The notes under the pieces were generated by a model, which was given only the letters and a program-made list of their open reading frames with translations, searched no databases and was not told where the DNA came from. A stretch of 64,000 nucleotides of DNA from DATKUK01 sp035530655 (GTDB taxonomy: Bacteria; Planctomycetota; Phycisphaerae; UBA1845; DATKUK01), in NCBI GenBank assembly GCA_035530655.1, contig DATKUK010000102.1, positions 143,199 through 207,198 on the forward strand, given 5' to 3'. The position numbers were made by a program, and so were the translations under genes. Each line of letters opens with the position of its first letter. The stretch's first letter is position 1. Of this stretch, positions 24,971 through 33,297 are shown one piece after another.

Positions 24971-25504
24971 ATGCCGAAAGAGCCCTCCACTACGCAGGAT
25001 ACGTCCGTCGCGAGAGCTGAAGCCGCCTTTCGCGCCCATCTGCGGCGCCGAGGCCTGAAGTATACTCGCGAGCGACGGGCGATTCTCCAGGCCGTGATGC
25101 GAAACGAGCAACATTTTGAGGCCGAGGGGCTGCTACTAGCGATGCGCCAGCAGGCCGTCCGGGTGGGGAAGGCTACGATCTACCGCACGTTGCCGTTGCT
25201 GGTTGAGGCGGGGATTGTCCGAGAGGTGATCTACGGAGAGAAGCACGCCCACTACGAACACACGTTCGGGCACACGCCGCACGACCATATGGTCTGTCGT
25301 GACTGCGGTCAGGTGATCGAGTTCGATAGCAAAGAGGTGCTCGAGCTGATAGGGCAACTTTGCGGGCGACAGGGCTTCGAGCCGCTCTATCACCGCTTCC
25401 AGGTATCCGGCCGATGCGATAGATGCCAGCGCGTGGCCGCGCAGCGTCGCCGAGGCGCTAGCAGAGCGCGGCGTACGTCATCAGGGCCAGCACAGCGATC
25501 CTGA
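24971..25504 (+). CDS. Fur-family metal-dependent repressor
   Basis: The protein has 177 residues from ATG 24971. A winged helix occupies residues ~15-90 (GLKYTRERRAILQAV, VGKATIYRTLPLLVEAGIVREV). The dimer/metal part has HTFGHTPHDHMVCRDCGQVIEF with the His cluster and CxxC, and a second CxxC (GRCDRCQ), giving a structural Zn site. FHAEG is FEAEG here. It probably represses iron or zinc uptake genes elsewhere. The basic tail RRRGASRARRTSSGP is not typical of the family. ATG 24941 is an alternative start. Confidence 0.85.
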   Translation: MPKEPSTTQDTSVARAEAAFRAHLRRRGLKYTRERRAILQAVMRNEQHFEAEGLLLAMRQQAVRVGKATIYRTLPLLVEAGIVREVIYGEKHAHYEHTFGHTPHDHMVCRDCGQVIEFDSKEVLELIGQLCGRQGFEPLYHRFQVSGRCDRCQRVAAQRRRGASRARRTSSGPAQRS

Positions 25505-25544
25505 TCTTTCGCCGGAAAAACCAGACCAGTACGTCCCAATGCAT
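25458..25544 (-). CDS. Possible 28-residue membrane peptide
   Basis: ATG 25544 is preceded by GGAGGCGGAAAG, a strong ribosome site. The frame encodes MHWDVLVWFFRRKIRIAVLA then LMTYAALC and stops. It has one hydrophobic helix interrupted by RRK, the shape of a small membrane peptide. It overlaps the last 47 bases of fur on the other strand. I know no family. Evidence is only the ribosome site and hydrophobicity. Confidence 0.3.
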   Translation of the reverse strand: MHWDVLVWFFRRKIRIAVLALMTYAALC

Positions 25545-25906
25545 CTTTCCGCCTCCTGCGGGCAGTGATTCCTCCGATAAGCGAGGCCACAAACGCAGTG
25601 CCCATCGCGGGGAGGCGATGGCTCGACTTATAGGACTTTGTAAGTCCTTGACATGGCGTGAGTTGCCTGCATCCGCGTCGGGGAGAGGAGATTTGCCGGA
25701 TGGGCCGGTTGTGCCGCCCGATGACCCAAAGTGGCGGCGGACAGCACACTCCCGTGCTGCCTTGCCTGCTAACTCCTTGAAACAAAGGAGGCTACAGGCT
25801 ATCTTCGCCGGTGCCCACGGCCGCCGCCTGGCGCGAGTGTTTGCCCGGCTGCAACGGCGGTGGGGGCCCTAGGTGCTGGTACCACACGGGAGTGCAAACG
25901 ACGATC
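25505..25906. other. Intergenic between fur and glyS
   Basis: Apart from the start of the small peptide above, there is an inverted repeat AGGACTTTGTAAGTCCT at 25632-25648 (7-bp arms). An AAAGGAGG Shine-Dalgarno-like block at 25786 is not followed by a start codon at the right distance. No RNA gene or T-box was recognised in the leader of the glycyl-tRNA synthetase gene. Confidence 0.45.
25632..25648. promoter_or_regulatory. Perfect inverted repeat AGGACTT-TGT-AAGTCCT
   Basis: Arms of 7 bp with a 3-nt spacer lie about 260 bp before glyS and 90 bp before the small-peptide start (minus strand). TTGACA follows on the plus strand at 25648. It could be an operator or a hairpin; nothing decides this. 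Confidence 0.35.
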
Positions 25907-27526
25907 ATGGCTGAGCAATCGTACATGGAGAAGCTGACCGCGCTGTGCAAGCGGCGCGGGTTTATCTTTCAGTCGAGCGAGATCTATGGGGGCATCGGCG
26001 GCTTCTGGGACTACGGACCGCTCGGTGTGGAACTCAAACGCAACATCAAGAATGCCTGGTGGCACGACATGGTCACCACGCGCGACGACATCGTCGGGAT
26101 CGACTGTGCGATCATCATGAACCCGAGTGTATGGGAGGCCAGCGGGCATGTCACCGGCTTCACCGACCCGCTGGTGGACTGCAAGAGCTGCAAGGCCCGC
26201 TTTCGGGCGGATCAGCTTAGTATGTACTATGTGTATGCCGTGGAGCACATCCCCGAGGTGTTCTCCGCAGTCGAGCGGAAGCAGGTCGAGCAGGACTCTC
26301 CTGTGCAGACCGAATTGGTGACGGAAGAGGGGTCGTCGGACGATGTGGTGCAGACGATCGCCCGGCGCATGCTGAACTCCAAGCGGGCCAAGGTCGTCGT
26401 CGTGCCCGGTCGGGAGAACGGTCCGGCGTGGCGGTTCGTCCAGGACGGGCCGAAAAACTACCTCCTCGCGCCTTACAACGCGGCGATCGGTGCCGACAAC
26501 CCATACCATCGCTGCCCGAACTGCGGGGGCGGCCTGACCGATCCACGCAAGTTCAACCTCATGTTCGAGACCTACGTGGGGGCCATGCGCGATTCCTCGT
26601 CGCGGGCGTACTTGCGGCCCGAGACGGCGCAGGGGATCTTCGCGAACTTCAAGAACGTGCTCGATACCACGCGCATCAAGCTGCCCTTCGGCATCGCCCA
26701 GATCGGCAAGAGCTTCCGCAACGAGATCAACCCGCGCAACTACACGTTCCGCTCGCGGGAGTTCGAGCAGGCCGAGATGGAGTTCTTCTGCCATCCCTCC
26801 GAGGCGGAAAAGTGGTATGAGTACTGGCGCGACGCGCGGTACCGCTGGTACGTCGACCTGGGGCTTAAGAGCGACCGGCTCAGCTTGCGCGACCACACGC
26901 CCGAAGAGCTGGCCCATTACGCACGTGGCTGTGCCGACGTGGAGTATGCGTTTCCCTTCGGCGTATCAGAACTCGAGGGCATCGCCAACCGCACCGACTA
27001 CGACCTTACCCAGCACCAGAACGCCAGCGGGAAGGATCTGACCTACTTCGACGACCAGACACGCGAGCGCTTCATTCCCTATGTCGTCGAGCCGGCAGGG
27101 GGCATCGACCGGACGGCCTTGGCGCTTCTGTGTGAAGCCTACACCGAAGATGAGGCTCCCGACGAGAAGGGCGTGCCGCAGCCGAGGACGCTGATGAAGT
27201 TTCACCCGCGCGTGGCACCGATCAAGGCGGCGGTGTTCCCGCTCGTCAAGCGCGACGGTATGCCCGAGATCGCGCGGGCGATCTACGAGCAACTGCGCCA
27301 GTGCGTGCCTGCATTCCATGACGACAAGGGTGCCATCGGCCGACGCTACCGCCGCCAGGACGAGGCCGGCACCCCGTTCTGCTTTACCGTCGACGGGCAG
27401 ACCCTCGAAAACGGTACCGTAACGGTCCGCGACCGGGACTCGCTGCGGCAGGAGCGGATCGATAAGTCACGGGTACAGCAATACCTGGCCGACGCCTTGG
27501 GTCGCGCGGTCGTTGAAGGCGGCTGA
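25907..27526 (+). CDS. glyS: Glycyl-tRNA synthetase (single-chain type)
   Basis: The 539-residue class II synthetase of the alpha2, eukaryote/archaeal-like type charges tRNA-Gly. Motifs: GGIGGFWDYGPLGVELKRN at the N-terminus, the motif 2 region FGIAQIGKSFRNEINPRN and FRSREFEQAEMEFF, then LRPETAQGIF, and the motif 3 region VEPAGGIDRTALALL. A CxxC pair (CPNC, residues ~204-207) sits in the insertion. The C-terminal anticodon domain is VAPIKAAVFPLVKRDGM. I chose ATG 25907 (MAEQSYMEKL). It is monocistronic. Confidence 0.95.
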   Translation: MAEQSYMEKLTALCKRRGFIFQSSEIYGGIGGFWDYGPLGVELKRNIKNAWWHDMVTTRDDIVGIDCAIIMNPSVWEASGHVTGFTDPLVDCKSCKARFRADQLSMYYVYAVEHIPEVFSAVERKQVEQDSPVQTELVTEEGSSDDVVQTIARRMLNSKRAKVVVVPGRENGPAWRFVQDGPKNYLLAPYNAAIGADNPYHRCPNCGGGLTDPRKFNLMFETYVGAMRDSSSRAYLRPETAQGIFANFKNVLDTTRIKLPFGIAQIGKSFRNEINPRNYTFRSREFEQAEMEFFCHPSEAEKWYEYWRDARYRWYVDLGLKSDRLSLRDHTPEELAHYARGCADVEYAFPFGVSELEGIANRTDYDLTQHQNASGKDLTYFDDQTRERFIPYVVEPAGGIDRTALALLCEAYTEDEAPDEKGVPQPRTLMKFHPRVAPIKAAVFPLVKRDGMPEIARAIYEQLRQCVPAFHDDKGAIGRRYRRQDEAGTPFCFTVDGQTLENGTVTVRDRDSLRQERIDKSRVQQYLADALGRAVVEGG

Positions 27527-27599
27527 CGTCTCGCTACGTCCACGGGCACTGCCGCATCGTCCGGTTTCTGCAAAAAGGCGCTTGACCGCACGCGTTACT

Positions 27600-27624
27600 A
27601 CAGTGTACTGTTATAATATATAAC
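27600..27624 (+). promoter_or_regulatory. AT-rich promoter with overlapping palindromes
   Basis: ACAGTGTACTGT (27600-27611) and GTTATAATATATAAC (27610-27624) are both perfect palindromes. TATAAT at 27612 is a consensus -10 element. They lie 52 bp before the ArsR-like gene in a region far more AT-rich than the genome. GTTATAA also forms the half-site of the palindrome at 29886. This suggests an autoregulatory operator. Confidence 0.6.
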
Positions 27625-27675
27625 TATACTATGTAATAACTTTAACGATCCTGTTAACCTTTGTTGGGAGCAGCC

Positions 27676-28308
27676 ATGTCGTCCAGCCCGAAACCTTCCG
27701 CCGTTCGAACTCAGGCCGCCTCGACGGACCGCCCGTCACGCCCGCGCCAACAGCCAAAGGGAAGCAAAAAGAGTTCTCAAAAGAAAAGGCCGCACGGTGA
27801 CGATACCAGACGGCGCTCGCGCCAAACCCGTGACGGACGCGGCAGGGGGTTGGCTACGCTCTTCCCCAAGGTGGTCAAGAACCGGCGTCTGTTTGGGCTG
27901 GCAGGGGTCTGCGGGTTGGCCGAGTGCGACGGTACCAAGCCCATTATCACGGTCGAGCGACGAGAGGAGCTGTTCACCAAGCCCGCCAGGCGGCCCCGCG
28001 AGCGATTCCTGTCGGCCGCCTCCGACGAGCGAATCGCCAAACTCTGCAACGCCATGGCCAATCCGCGTCGCGTGGCCATGCTCAAGGCGATCTTCACCGG
28101 AGCGGGCAGATATGCCCAGCTCGCAGAAACGCTGGGGCTCAAGGCCGGGCCGCTGTATCACCATGTACGCGAACTTCGCCTGGCTGGACTGCTTGAACTC
28201 GCACAGCGCGACACCTACCGTCTGACCGAGTACGGCAAATACGCCTTGCTGTTAGCCTGCCTGAGTGAATCGCTGCTGAGCAAACTCCATTCGACCGACC
28301 GCGAATAG
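27676..28308 (+). CDS. ArsR-like winged-helix regulator
   Basis: The protein has 210 residues from ATG 27676. Residues ~1-60 are basic and probably disordered (KKSSQKKRPHGDDTRRRSRQ). Residues ~60-105 contain LFGLAGVCGLAECDG. Residues ~115-200 are a winged helix: DERIAKLCNAMANPRRVAMLKAIF, LAETLGLKAGPLYHHVRELRLAGLLE, then the wing AQRDTYRLTEYGKYALLL. This matches the ArsR/HTH_20 group. It has no obvious metal-binding Cys set of classical ArsR apart from two Cys in the middle segment. Palindromes in its promoter and before the ketosynthase share a half-site, so it probably controls both. Confidence 0.65.
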   Translation: MSSSPKPSAVRTQAASTDRPSRPRQQPKGSKKSSQKKRPHGDDTRRRSRQTRDGRGRGLATLFPKVVKNRRLFGLAGVCGLAECDGTKPIITVERREELFTKPARRPRERFLSAASDERIAKLCNAMANPRRVAMLKAIFTGAGRYAQLAETLGLKAGPLYHHVRELRLAGLLELAQRDTYRLTEYGKYALLLACLSESLLSKLHSTDRE

Positions 28309-28492
28309 CCCTCGCGATGGGCGACGGGAAGCGTTCTTCGGCACGCTCTAAAGCCGCCATCGCCAACGATCCGAAGGGTCTCAGTTGGCTGGTCGACCAC
28401 GCCGACAGACCTATGGCTGACCCCCAGCGGGCCCAATTCGGCACAACCCGCACGTAACTCGTTGTTATTAAAGTACTTAAGCATAAGGTCCG

Positions 28493-28506
28493 ATAAGATA
28501 TCTTAT
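28493..28506. promoter_or_regulatory. 14-nt palindrome ATAAGAT-ATCTTAT
   Basis: This perfect palindrome lies in the AT-rich 211-bp gap between the convergent regulator and ketosynthase genes. It is followed by TATGTTG, part of the 29886 half-site. It may be a regulator site or part of a two-way terminator. Confidence 0.35.
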
Positions 28507-28519
28507 GTTGCGCTCGCCG

Positions 28520-29728
28520 CTATCGTCGTGCAGGCTCAGCCCGGCCGACAACCAGTGCACCGATAGCACCCCCGAACCCCGTCGACAGCTTCAGCGCGTA
28601 CTCGATGTTCTGATGACGTGCGTATCCGGGCACATAATCAAGGTCACAGGCTGGGTCAGGATCCATCAGGTTAGCCGTCGGCGGTGCGACCTGCCGCGCC
28701 ACCGCCAGTACGGTAATGGCCGCCTCAACGGCCCCAGCCGCGCCCATCATATGCCCCAGGCCGCCTTTGACTGAGCTTACGGGCACGCGGTGTGCAGTGG
28801 GGCCCAGCACAGCTTTCAGGGCGCGGGTCTCGATGGGGTCGTTGGCCCGGGTAGCCGTGCCGTGCGCGTTAACGTATCCGATCCGGTCGGGTTCGATCCC
28901 GGCCGCATCGATGGTGCGACGCAGGACAGTCGCCAGGGCCTCGCCGTCGTTTCCGAGCTCGGCTAACCCAGCCGGGTCGGCGCCCATACCCCAGCCAACC
29001 AACCGGCCAAGCATGCGCCCGCCACGAGCCAACACACCTTCGGGCGACTCGAGCACGAGCACAGCCGCTCCTTCCCCGAGGGCAAATCCGCGCCGTTGAC
29101 GATCGAACGGACGGCATGCGGTGCTCGCATCCCCGTCGGCCTCAGCGAGAACCCCCATACGCCGGAACGAGCTGACGAACAGAGGGTGGATCGATGCGTC
29201 GGTAGCACCGGCCAGCACAACGTCAGCCTGGCCGTCGGCAATCAGCTGGGCACCGCGAATCACAGCGTGCAACCCGGTGGCACAAGCGGTCGCCATACCT
29301 ATACAGGGCCCCGTCACTGCGAACTGGCGGGCCACCGCCCTCGCCGGCTCGGCCGGGTCTGTTCTGCCCAACGCTGCCGCCGCTGTGCGGTCGCCGGCAA
29401 GAAAGGCCTTGTGAGCTGTCAGCAGGCTCAGCACGCAGCCCTTGCTGCACCCGATGACCACCCCCCCCGCCCTCATCCCGGCCGGCGCCCTGCCTGCCAG
29501 CCCTGCCTGCTCTACTGCCTCTCGTGCTGCGTCGACCACGAAGCTGACGGCCCGGTCCGTCCCGTTCAGGGCATCTGCCTGTACAACCCTGGCCACCGCG
29601 GCGTGGGTATCCCCGACAGACTGTCGCCCTACCGCGGTGTGCCCCGCCAGCAGCCGCACCCACGTGGGCTCGACCCCCCTGCCCAGTGGGGTGACCATGC
29701 CGATACCCGTTACGCATACCGAGTTCAC
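28520..29728 (-). CDS. Beta-ketoacyl-ACP synthase, FabF-like
   Basis: The protein has 402 residues from GTG 29728 (VNSVCVTGIGMVTPLG, the usual family start); ATG 29791 would add 21 residues. It has the thiolase-fold triad: Cys in GMATACATGLHAV, His in VNAHGTATRANDP, His in SVKGGLGHMMGAAGAVEA. The C-terminal part also has NAHGT and GFGG motifs of condensing enzymes. It would condense malonyl-ACP with an acyl chain in fatty acid or a small polyketide pathway. No ACP, reductase or dehydratase gene lies beside it, so a specialised role is as likely as primary fatty acid synthesis. A perfect palindrome lies upstream. Confidence 0.8.
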   Translation of the reverse strand: MNSVCVTGIGMVTPLGRGVEPTWVRLLAGHTAVGRQSVGDTHAAVARVVQADALNGTDRAVSFVVDAAREAVEQAGLAGRAPAGMRAGGVVIGCSKGCVLSLLTAHKAFLAGDRTAAAALGRTDPAEPARAVARQFAVTGPCIGMATACATGLHAVIRGAQLIADGQADVVLAGATDASIHPLFVSSFRRMGVLAEADGDASTACRPFDRQRRGFALGEGAAVLVLESPEGVLARGGRMLGRLVGWGMGADPAGLAELGNDGEALATVLRRTIDAAGIEPDRIGYVNAHGTATRANDPIETRALKAVLGPTAHRVPVSSVKGGLGHMMGAAGAVEAAITVLAVARQVAPPTANLMDPDPACDLDYVPGYARHQNIEYALKLSTGFGGAIGALVVGRAEPARR

Positions 29729-29885
29729 CGTCGCGTTCCGTCCACACCGACGTCGCAGGACTGCCCGACCGTCGCCGCGTCCATTCGACATCTATACTGT
29801 AGGCAGCCAGACTGTCCTGTGTTTCGCCCCGGCCGCAGACGACTGACGGGCTTCCTATAAAACGTTAACAGGGTCGCCAAAGCTC

Positions 29886-29909
29886 TTATGTTATAATGTT
29901 ATAACATAA
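29886..29909 (-). promoter_or_regulatory. Perfect 24-nt palindrome upstream of the ketosynthase gene
   Basis: TTATGTTATAA and TTATAACATAA flank a 2-nt TG spacer. It is the most AT-rich point of a GC-rich region and lies about 160 bp before the ketosynthase start and 77 bp after the end of the aminotransferase gene. The half-site GTTATAA also occurs in the palindrome in the regulator's own promoter (27610). It is a likely operator. Confidence 0.65.
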
Positions 29910-29986
29910 CAACCGTACAGAAGACCCGCCCGTACACATCTCCTACGGGCGGGCTCGCTCGACAACCCGTTTTTGACCGGCGCGAT

Positions 29987-31126
29987 TCACGCCTGCCCGG
30001 CCAAAGCATTCTGGAACGCCGCCACGCCCGCTCCGACCTTGACCGGCTGGCCCATCTGCTTGAGCACCGCCTCGATCGCCGCCACGACGCCCAGCGTGTC
30101 GACCACGTCGACATAGCCCATGTGCGAGATGCGAATGATCTTGCCTTTGAGCTGGGCCTGCCCGCCGGCCACCTGGCAGCCGAAGTCCTTCAGCAGCGTC
30201 TTGCGCAGCGCCGCCTCATCGACGCCGTCCGGCACGAGCAGAGCCGTCACCGAGTCGACCGGATCGGCGGCGAAGACCTTCATGCCAACAGCCTGGGCCG
30301 CCGCGCGGGTGGCGCGGGCGAGCAGGGCCGTCCGCTTCCAGACGTTCTCGATCCCCTCGGCACAGATCATCTCCAGTGATTTCCGCGCGGCGCGGACGAG
30401 AGAAACAGCCGGCGTATAAGGCGAATCGTTGTCGGCCATCGCCTTGCGGTATGCGGGAAAGTTCACATAGTAGGTCGGGCTCTGGAAGGAATCGATGCGC
30501 TGCCATGCTCGCTCGCTGACGGCTGCAAAGCCCAGCCCCGGCGGCAGCATCATGGCCTTCTGCGAGCCGGTCACCACAACGTCTACGCCCCACTCGTCCA
30601 TCTTAAGCGGGATGGCCCCAACGGCCGTGATCCCGTCCACCAGCAGAAGCACGTCGCGCCGGCGCGTGATGGCCGCAATGGCCTGCAACTCGCTGACCGC
30701 GGCCGTCGATGTCTCACTATGCGTAATGATCACGTAGCCGATCTGCGGGTCCTTATCGAGGTAACTCTTGATCGCGTCCGCCTTGGCTCCGTGGCCCCAC
30801 TCGACATCGTGGCAAATACAGGGGATGTTGAAAGCTTCGCACACCTCAGCCCACCGCTCACCGAACTTGCCGCCCCGCGCAACAAGCGCCTTCCTGTCGG
30901 GTTTGCAGGTACTGACGATCGCTCCTTCCATCGTGCCCGTCCCACTGCTGGCCAGGATCAGTGGAAGCTGCTTCGTCTGGAAGACGTGTTTGAGCCCTTC
31001 CAGCACCTCTCCGGTCAGAGCACGAAACTGGCTCGTGCGATGGTGCTCGATGGGCCGGGCCATCTCCAGCAGAACTTCTTCCGGCACCATGGTCGGGCCG
31101 GGCGTGAACAAACGTAGCTTGGCCAT
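29987..31126 (-). CDS. Class V aminotransferase (alanine/serine-glyoxylate type)
   Basis: The protein has 379 residues from ATG 31126, the third of three ATGs and best placed after AGGAAAGG. It starts KLRLFTPGPTMVPEEV, typical of the SGAT/AGXT/phosphoserine transaminase-like group. ILASSGTGTMEGAI binds the cofactor phosphate, LLLVDGITAVGAIPLKMDEWGVD holds the Asp that contacts the pyridine, and VVTGSQKAMMLPPGLGF has the PLP-binding Lys. It moves amino groups between small amino acids and glyoxylate or pyruvate. It is read in the same direction as the ketosynthase gene with about 260 bp between them; any link is unproven. Confidence 0.85.
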   Translation of the reverse strand: MAKLRLFTPGPTMVPEEVLLEMARPIEHHRTSQFRALTGEVLEGLKHVFQTKQLPLILASSGTGTMEGAIVSTCKPDRKALVARGGKFGERWAEVCEAFNIPCICHDVEWGHGAKADAIKSYLDKDPQIGYVIITHSETSTAAVSELQAIAAITRRRDVLLLVDGITAVGAIPLKMDEWGVDVVVTGSQKAMMLPPGLGFAAVSERAWQRIDSFQSPTYYVNFPAYRKAMADNDSPYTPAVSLVRAARKSLEMICAEGIENVWKRTALLARATRAAAQAVGMKVFAADPVDSVTALLVPDGVDEAALRKTLLKDFGCQVAGGQAQLKGKIIRISHMGYVDVVDTLGVVAAIEAVLKQMGQPVKVGAGVAAFQNALAGQA

Positions 31127-31235
31127 CATCATCCCTTTCCTGATTCGCCAGTGACTCCTGACCGGGCCGACAAACTGCGGGTGGGATTATAGACAGGGCT
31201 CGCCGAGGCTACAATCGCCCTGTTGCCGCTAACGG

Positions 31236-31763
31236 TCAGCCGGACGTCCGTGGACGGTCCTTCCGGTCCGCAGGCAGTTGGCCCCGCTTGGCCGCCTCTC
31301 GCTGGGGTGCGAATACGGTGGCCATGGGCAGCTTGTCCCTAAGGTAGAGAAAGATGTACGTGCTGACCACCAGACCGATGTGGTACACCACGCACATGCC
31401 CACAAACCCCCAGGGCAGCGCCCATCCGCGATGGTAGTACATCCACGGCAGGACAAACGAATTGGCCAGCACGATGAAGGTCTGGATGGGGCGCACGCGC
31501 CACGGTCCCTGCATCGCGGTGCGGGCGATCCACGTCAACATGAAGACCAGCACATAATTCCATGTAAGCGCGGCATACATCACCGCGTAGGGCCAGCCAG
31601 CAAATGACCATGCCACCACGCCCCATATTACGGTGATTGGGGCTAGGATCCGCAGCGACGCCCGGATCGCCAACAGCATCGTCAGTTTCGGGCTGGGCAT
31701 CCGTGCGGTCTGCTTGTCGGAGGGGCTGGCCGAGGCAGACGGGGGTGGTTGCTGATCAGACAT
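31236..31763 (-). CDS. Small polytopic membrane protein, unknown
   Basis: The protein has 175 residues. A polar N-terminus rich in Pro/Ser is followed by about four hydrophobic helices between residues 28 and 140 (ASLRILAPITVIWGVVAWSF, AVMYAALTWNYVLVFML, TFIVLANSFVLPWMY, WGFVGMCVVYHIGLVV). The C-terminus is basic. I recognise no family. It lies between mltA and the aminotransferase gene, all on the minus strand. Confidence 0.5.
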   Translation of the reverse strand: MSDQQPPPSASASPSDKQTARMPSPKLTMLLAIRASLRILAPITVIWGVVAWSFAGWPYAVMYAALTWNYVLVFMLTWIARTAMQGPWRVRPIQTFIVLANSFVLPWMYYHRGWALPWGFVGMCVVYHIGLVVSTYIFLYLRDKLPMATVFAPQREAAKRGQLPADRKDRPRTSG

Positions 31764-31840
31764 GAAGCGATCTGCCCCGTTGGAAGCCTTTCCAGCAACG
31801 AATCATCTCAGGCCTGAAACAAGCAGGCTGTGAGGCATCT

Positions 31841-33121
31841 TCAGTCGCCTGCTTCCCCAGGGGCAGGGCCATCCTCGGCGGCGGTTCGGTCCGGCGGCTG
31901 ACCCTCTGGTTCGGGGCTCTTGGCAAACAGGTAGTAAAGCCTGCCCTCGGCCATGCTTCGGCCGGCCAGTCGCCCCGCCTGCGCACCGATACCCATAAAC
32001 ACGTCGCATCGTCCGGCTGCACGAATGGCGTTGCCCCGATCCTGATCGAGGACGAAGCCGTAGAACAGCTGCGTCGCAACTCGCCCGCCTGCCTCCCGCG
32101 CAAGCTCGGTCACCGCGTAGGCCAGACACGCCCGAGGGTAGATCTCCTTGTCGGTGGCAATGGACCGAAACGGCAGCACCGGAACGTTGAGACAGCCATA
32201 TGGTCCACCGGTGACCGGCTTGAAGAACACATAACGGGGGTTGAGCGGCAGGTAGACATCAAGTTGCTCAGGATGCTGCTTGAAGAAGTTGATCATGGCG
32301 TCGAGCGACAGTTCGTTCCGGTCTAGCTTGCCGTGACTGATCATGGCTTCGCCCACGGAGACGTAGTCGTACCCGTTATCGCCGGCGAACCCGATCTCCA
32401 TGAGACGCCCATCGGGCAGACGAAGACGCGCCGAGCCCTGGACCGACACCACGTAGGCCTCAAACGCGTCGCCCAGCCACACAAGTTCGCTGCCCGGCAG
32501 ACCCAGCTTGGTGATTTGATCCCGGGTGTAATAGGCTACGACGTTCCCGTCTGCGCTCCGCCGGCCCAGCGTCACGCCCGTTTGCGGGTCTCGAACCAGA
32601 TCCGGCGGGGGCTTGTGGAGCGGGTAGTGAAACCGCTCGTCCGGCTGGAGGCGGGCGTCGAAGATCGGGCAGTAGTACCCGGTGAACAGCACGGTTCCCT
32701 CGTCGTCATAACCTACCGACGTATAGACGTCGAACCGCCTGCGCAGCGCGTCGTTAAACTGCTCCGGCGTCTGCGCTTCATCCAGCAGTAGGAGGAACTG
32801 CCGTAGACTCGTGACGGCACGATCGTGTGAGATCTGGCCGTACGGGAAGAACCGTCGGCTGGAAGGCTTGGCCAGATAGGCCAGACTGTTGTTGGCCGCC
32901 TGACGAAGCCCGTGCTGATCGGCAAAGCCGGCTGCGAAGTCGGGGATCTGCGCCGGATCAGTCACCTTCCGCAGGGCCAACTGACCGGCAGGCAGCGGGC
33001 GACTGTAGTCGGGCTGTTCGGGCGGGCCGATAGGTGAGGTCACCTGTCCCCGCTTCAAGCCGCACCCCCCTACCGCGATGGCCACCAACACCCCGAGCCC
33101 GACAGCCAAGCGAGTCCTCAA
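31841..33121 (-). CDS. mltA: MltA lytic murein transglycosylase, lipoprotein
   Basis: The protein has 426 residues. The lipoprotein signal is MRTRLAVGLGVLVAIAVGGC with the lipobox VGGC. The MltA barrel domain includes VLFTGYYCPIFDARLQPD (the family reads GYYEP), and YVSVGEAMISHGKLDRNELSLDAM. The 3D domain has VLDQDRGNAIRAAGRCDVFMGIG, which holds the catalytic Asp. It cuts peptidoglycan glycan strands at the outer membrane. Its presence implies a Gram-negative envelope with peptidoglycan. The Glu of GYYEP is a Cys here (GYYC). Confidence 0.9.
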   Translation of the reverse strand: MRTRLAVGLGVLVAIAVGGCGLKRGQVTSPIGPPEQPDYSRPLPAGQLALRKVTDPAQIPDFAAGFADQHGLRQAANNSLAYLAKPSSRRFFPYGQISHDRAVTSLRQFLLLLDEAQTPEQFNDALRRRFDVYTSVGYDDEGTVLFTGYYCPIFDARLQPDERFHYPLHKPPPDLVRDPQTGVTLGRRSADGNVVAYYTRDQITKLGLPGSELVWLGDAFEAYVVSVQGSARLRLPDGRLMEIGFAGDNGYDYVSVGEAMISHGKLDRNELSLDAMINFFKQHPEQLDVYLPLNPRYVFFKPVTGGPYGCLNVPVLPFRSIATDKEIYPRACLAYAVTELAREAGGRVATQLFYGFVLDQDRGNAIRAAGRCDVFMGIGAQAGRLAGRSMAEGRLYYLFAKSPEPEGQPPDRTAAEDGPAPGEAGD

Positions 33122-33297
33122 AGCGCCGTCCTCCCGTGTTCGCCGATTACGTCCGCCACGCTACGAGTGTAGTCGTCCCTCGATCGATTGCAACCGCCCC
33201 GACAGGCGGGCAGCCCCGCCTTCGGGCCTGTCAGTTGAAGGCTCGGCGCCCCAACACTACAGTACGTGCGGTCTCGCGAGCAGCAGGAGTCACAAGG

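Noticed and set aside
25786..25810. AAAGGAGG as a ribosome site for an earlier glyS start
   Set aside because: No start codon at a workable distance; homology begins at ATG 25907.
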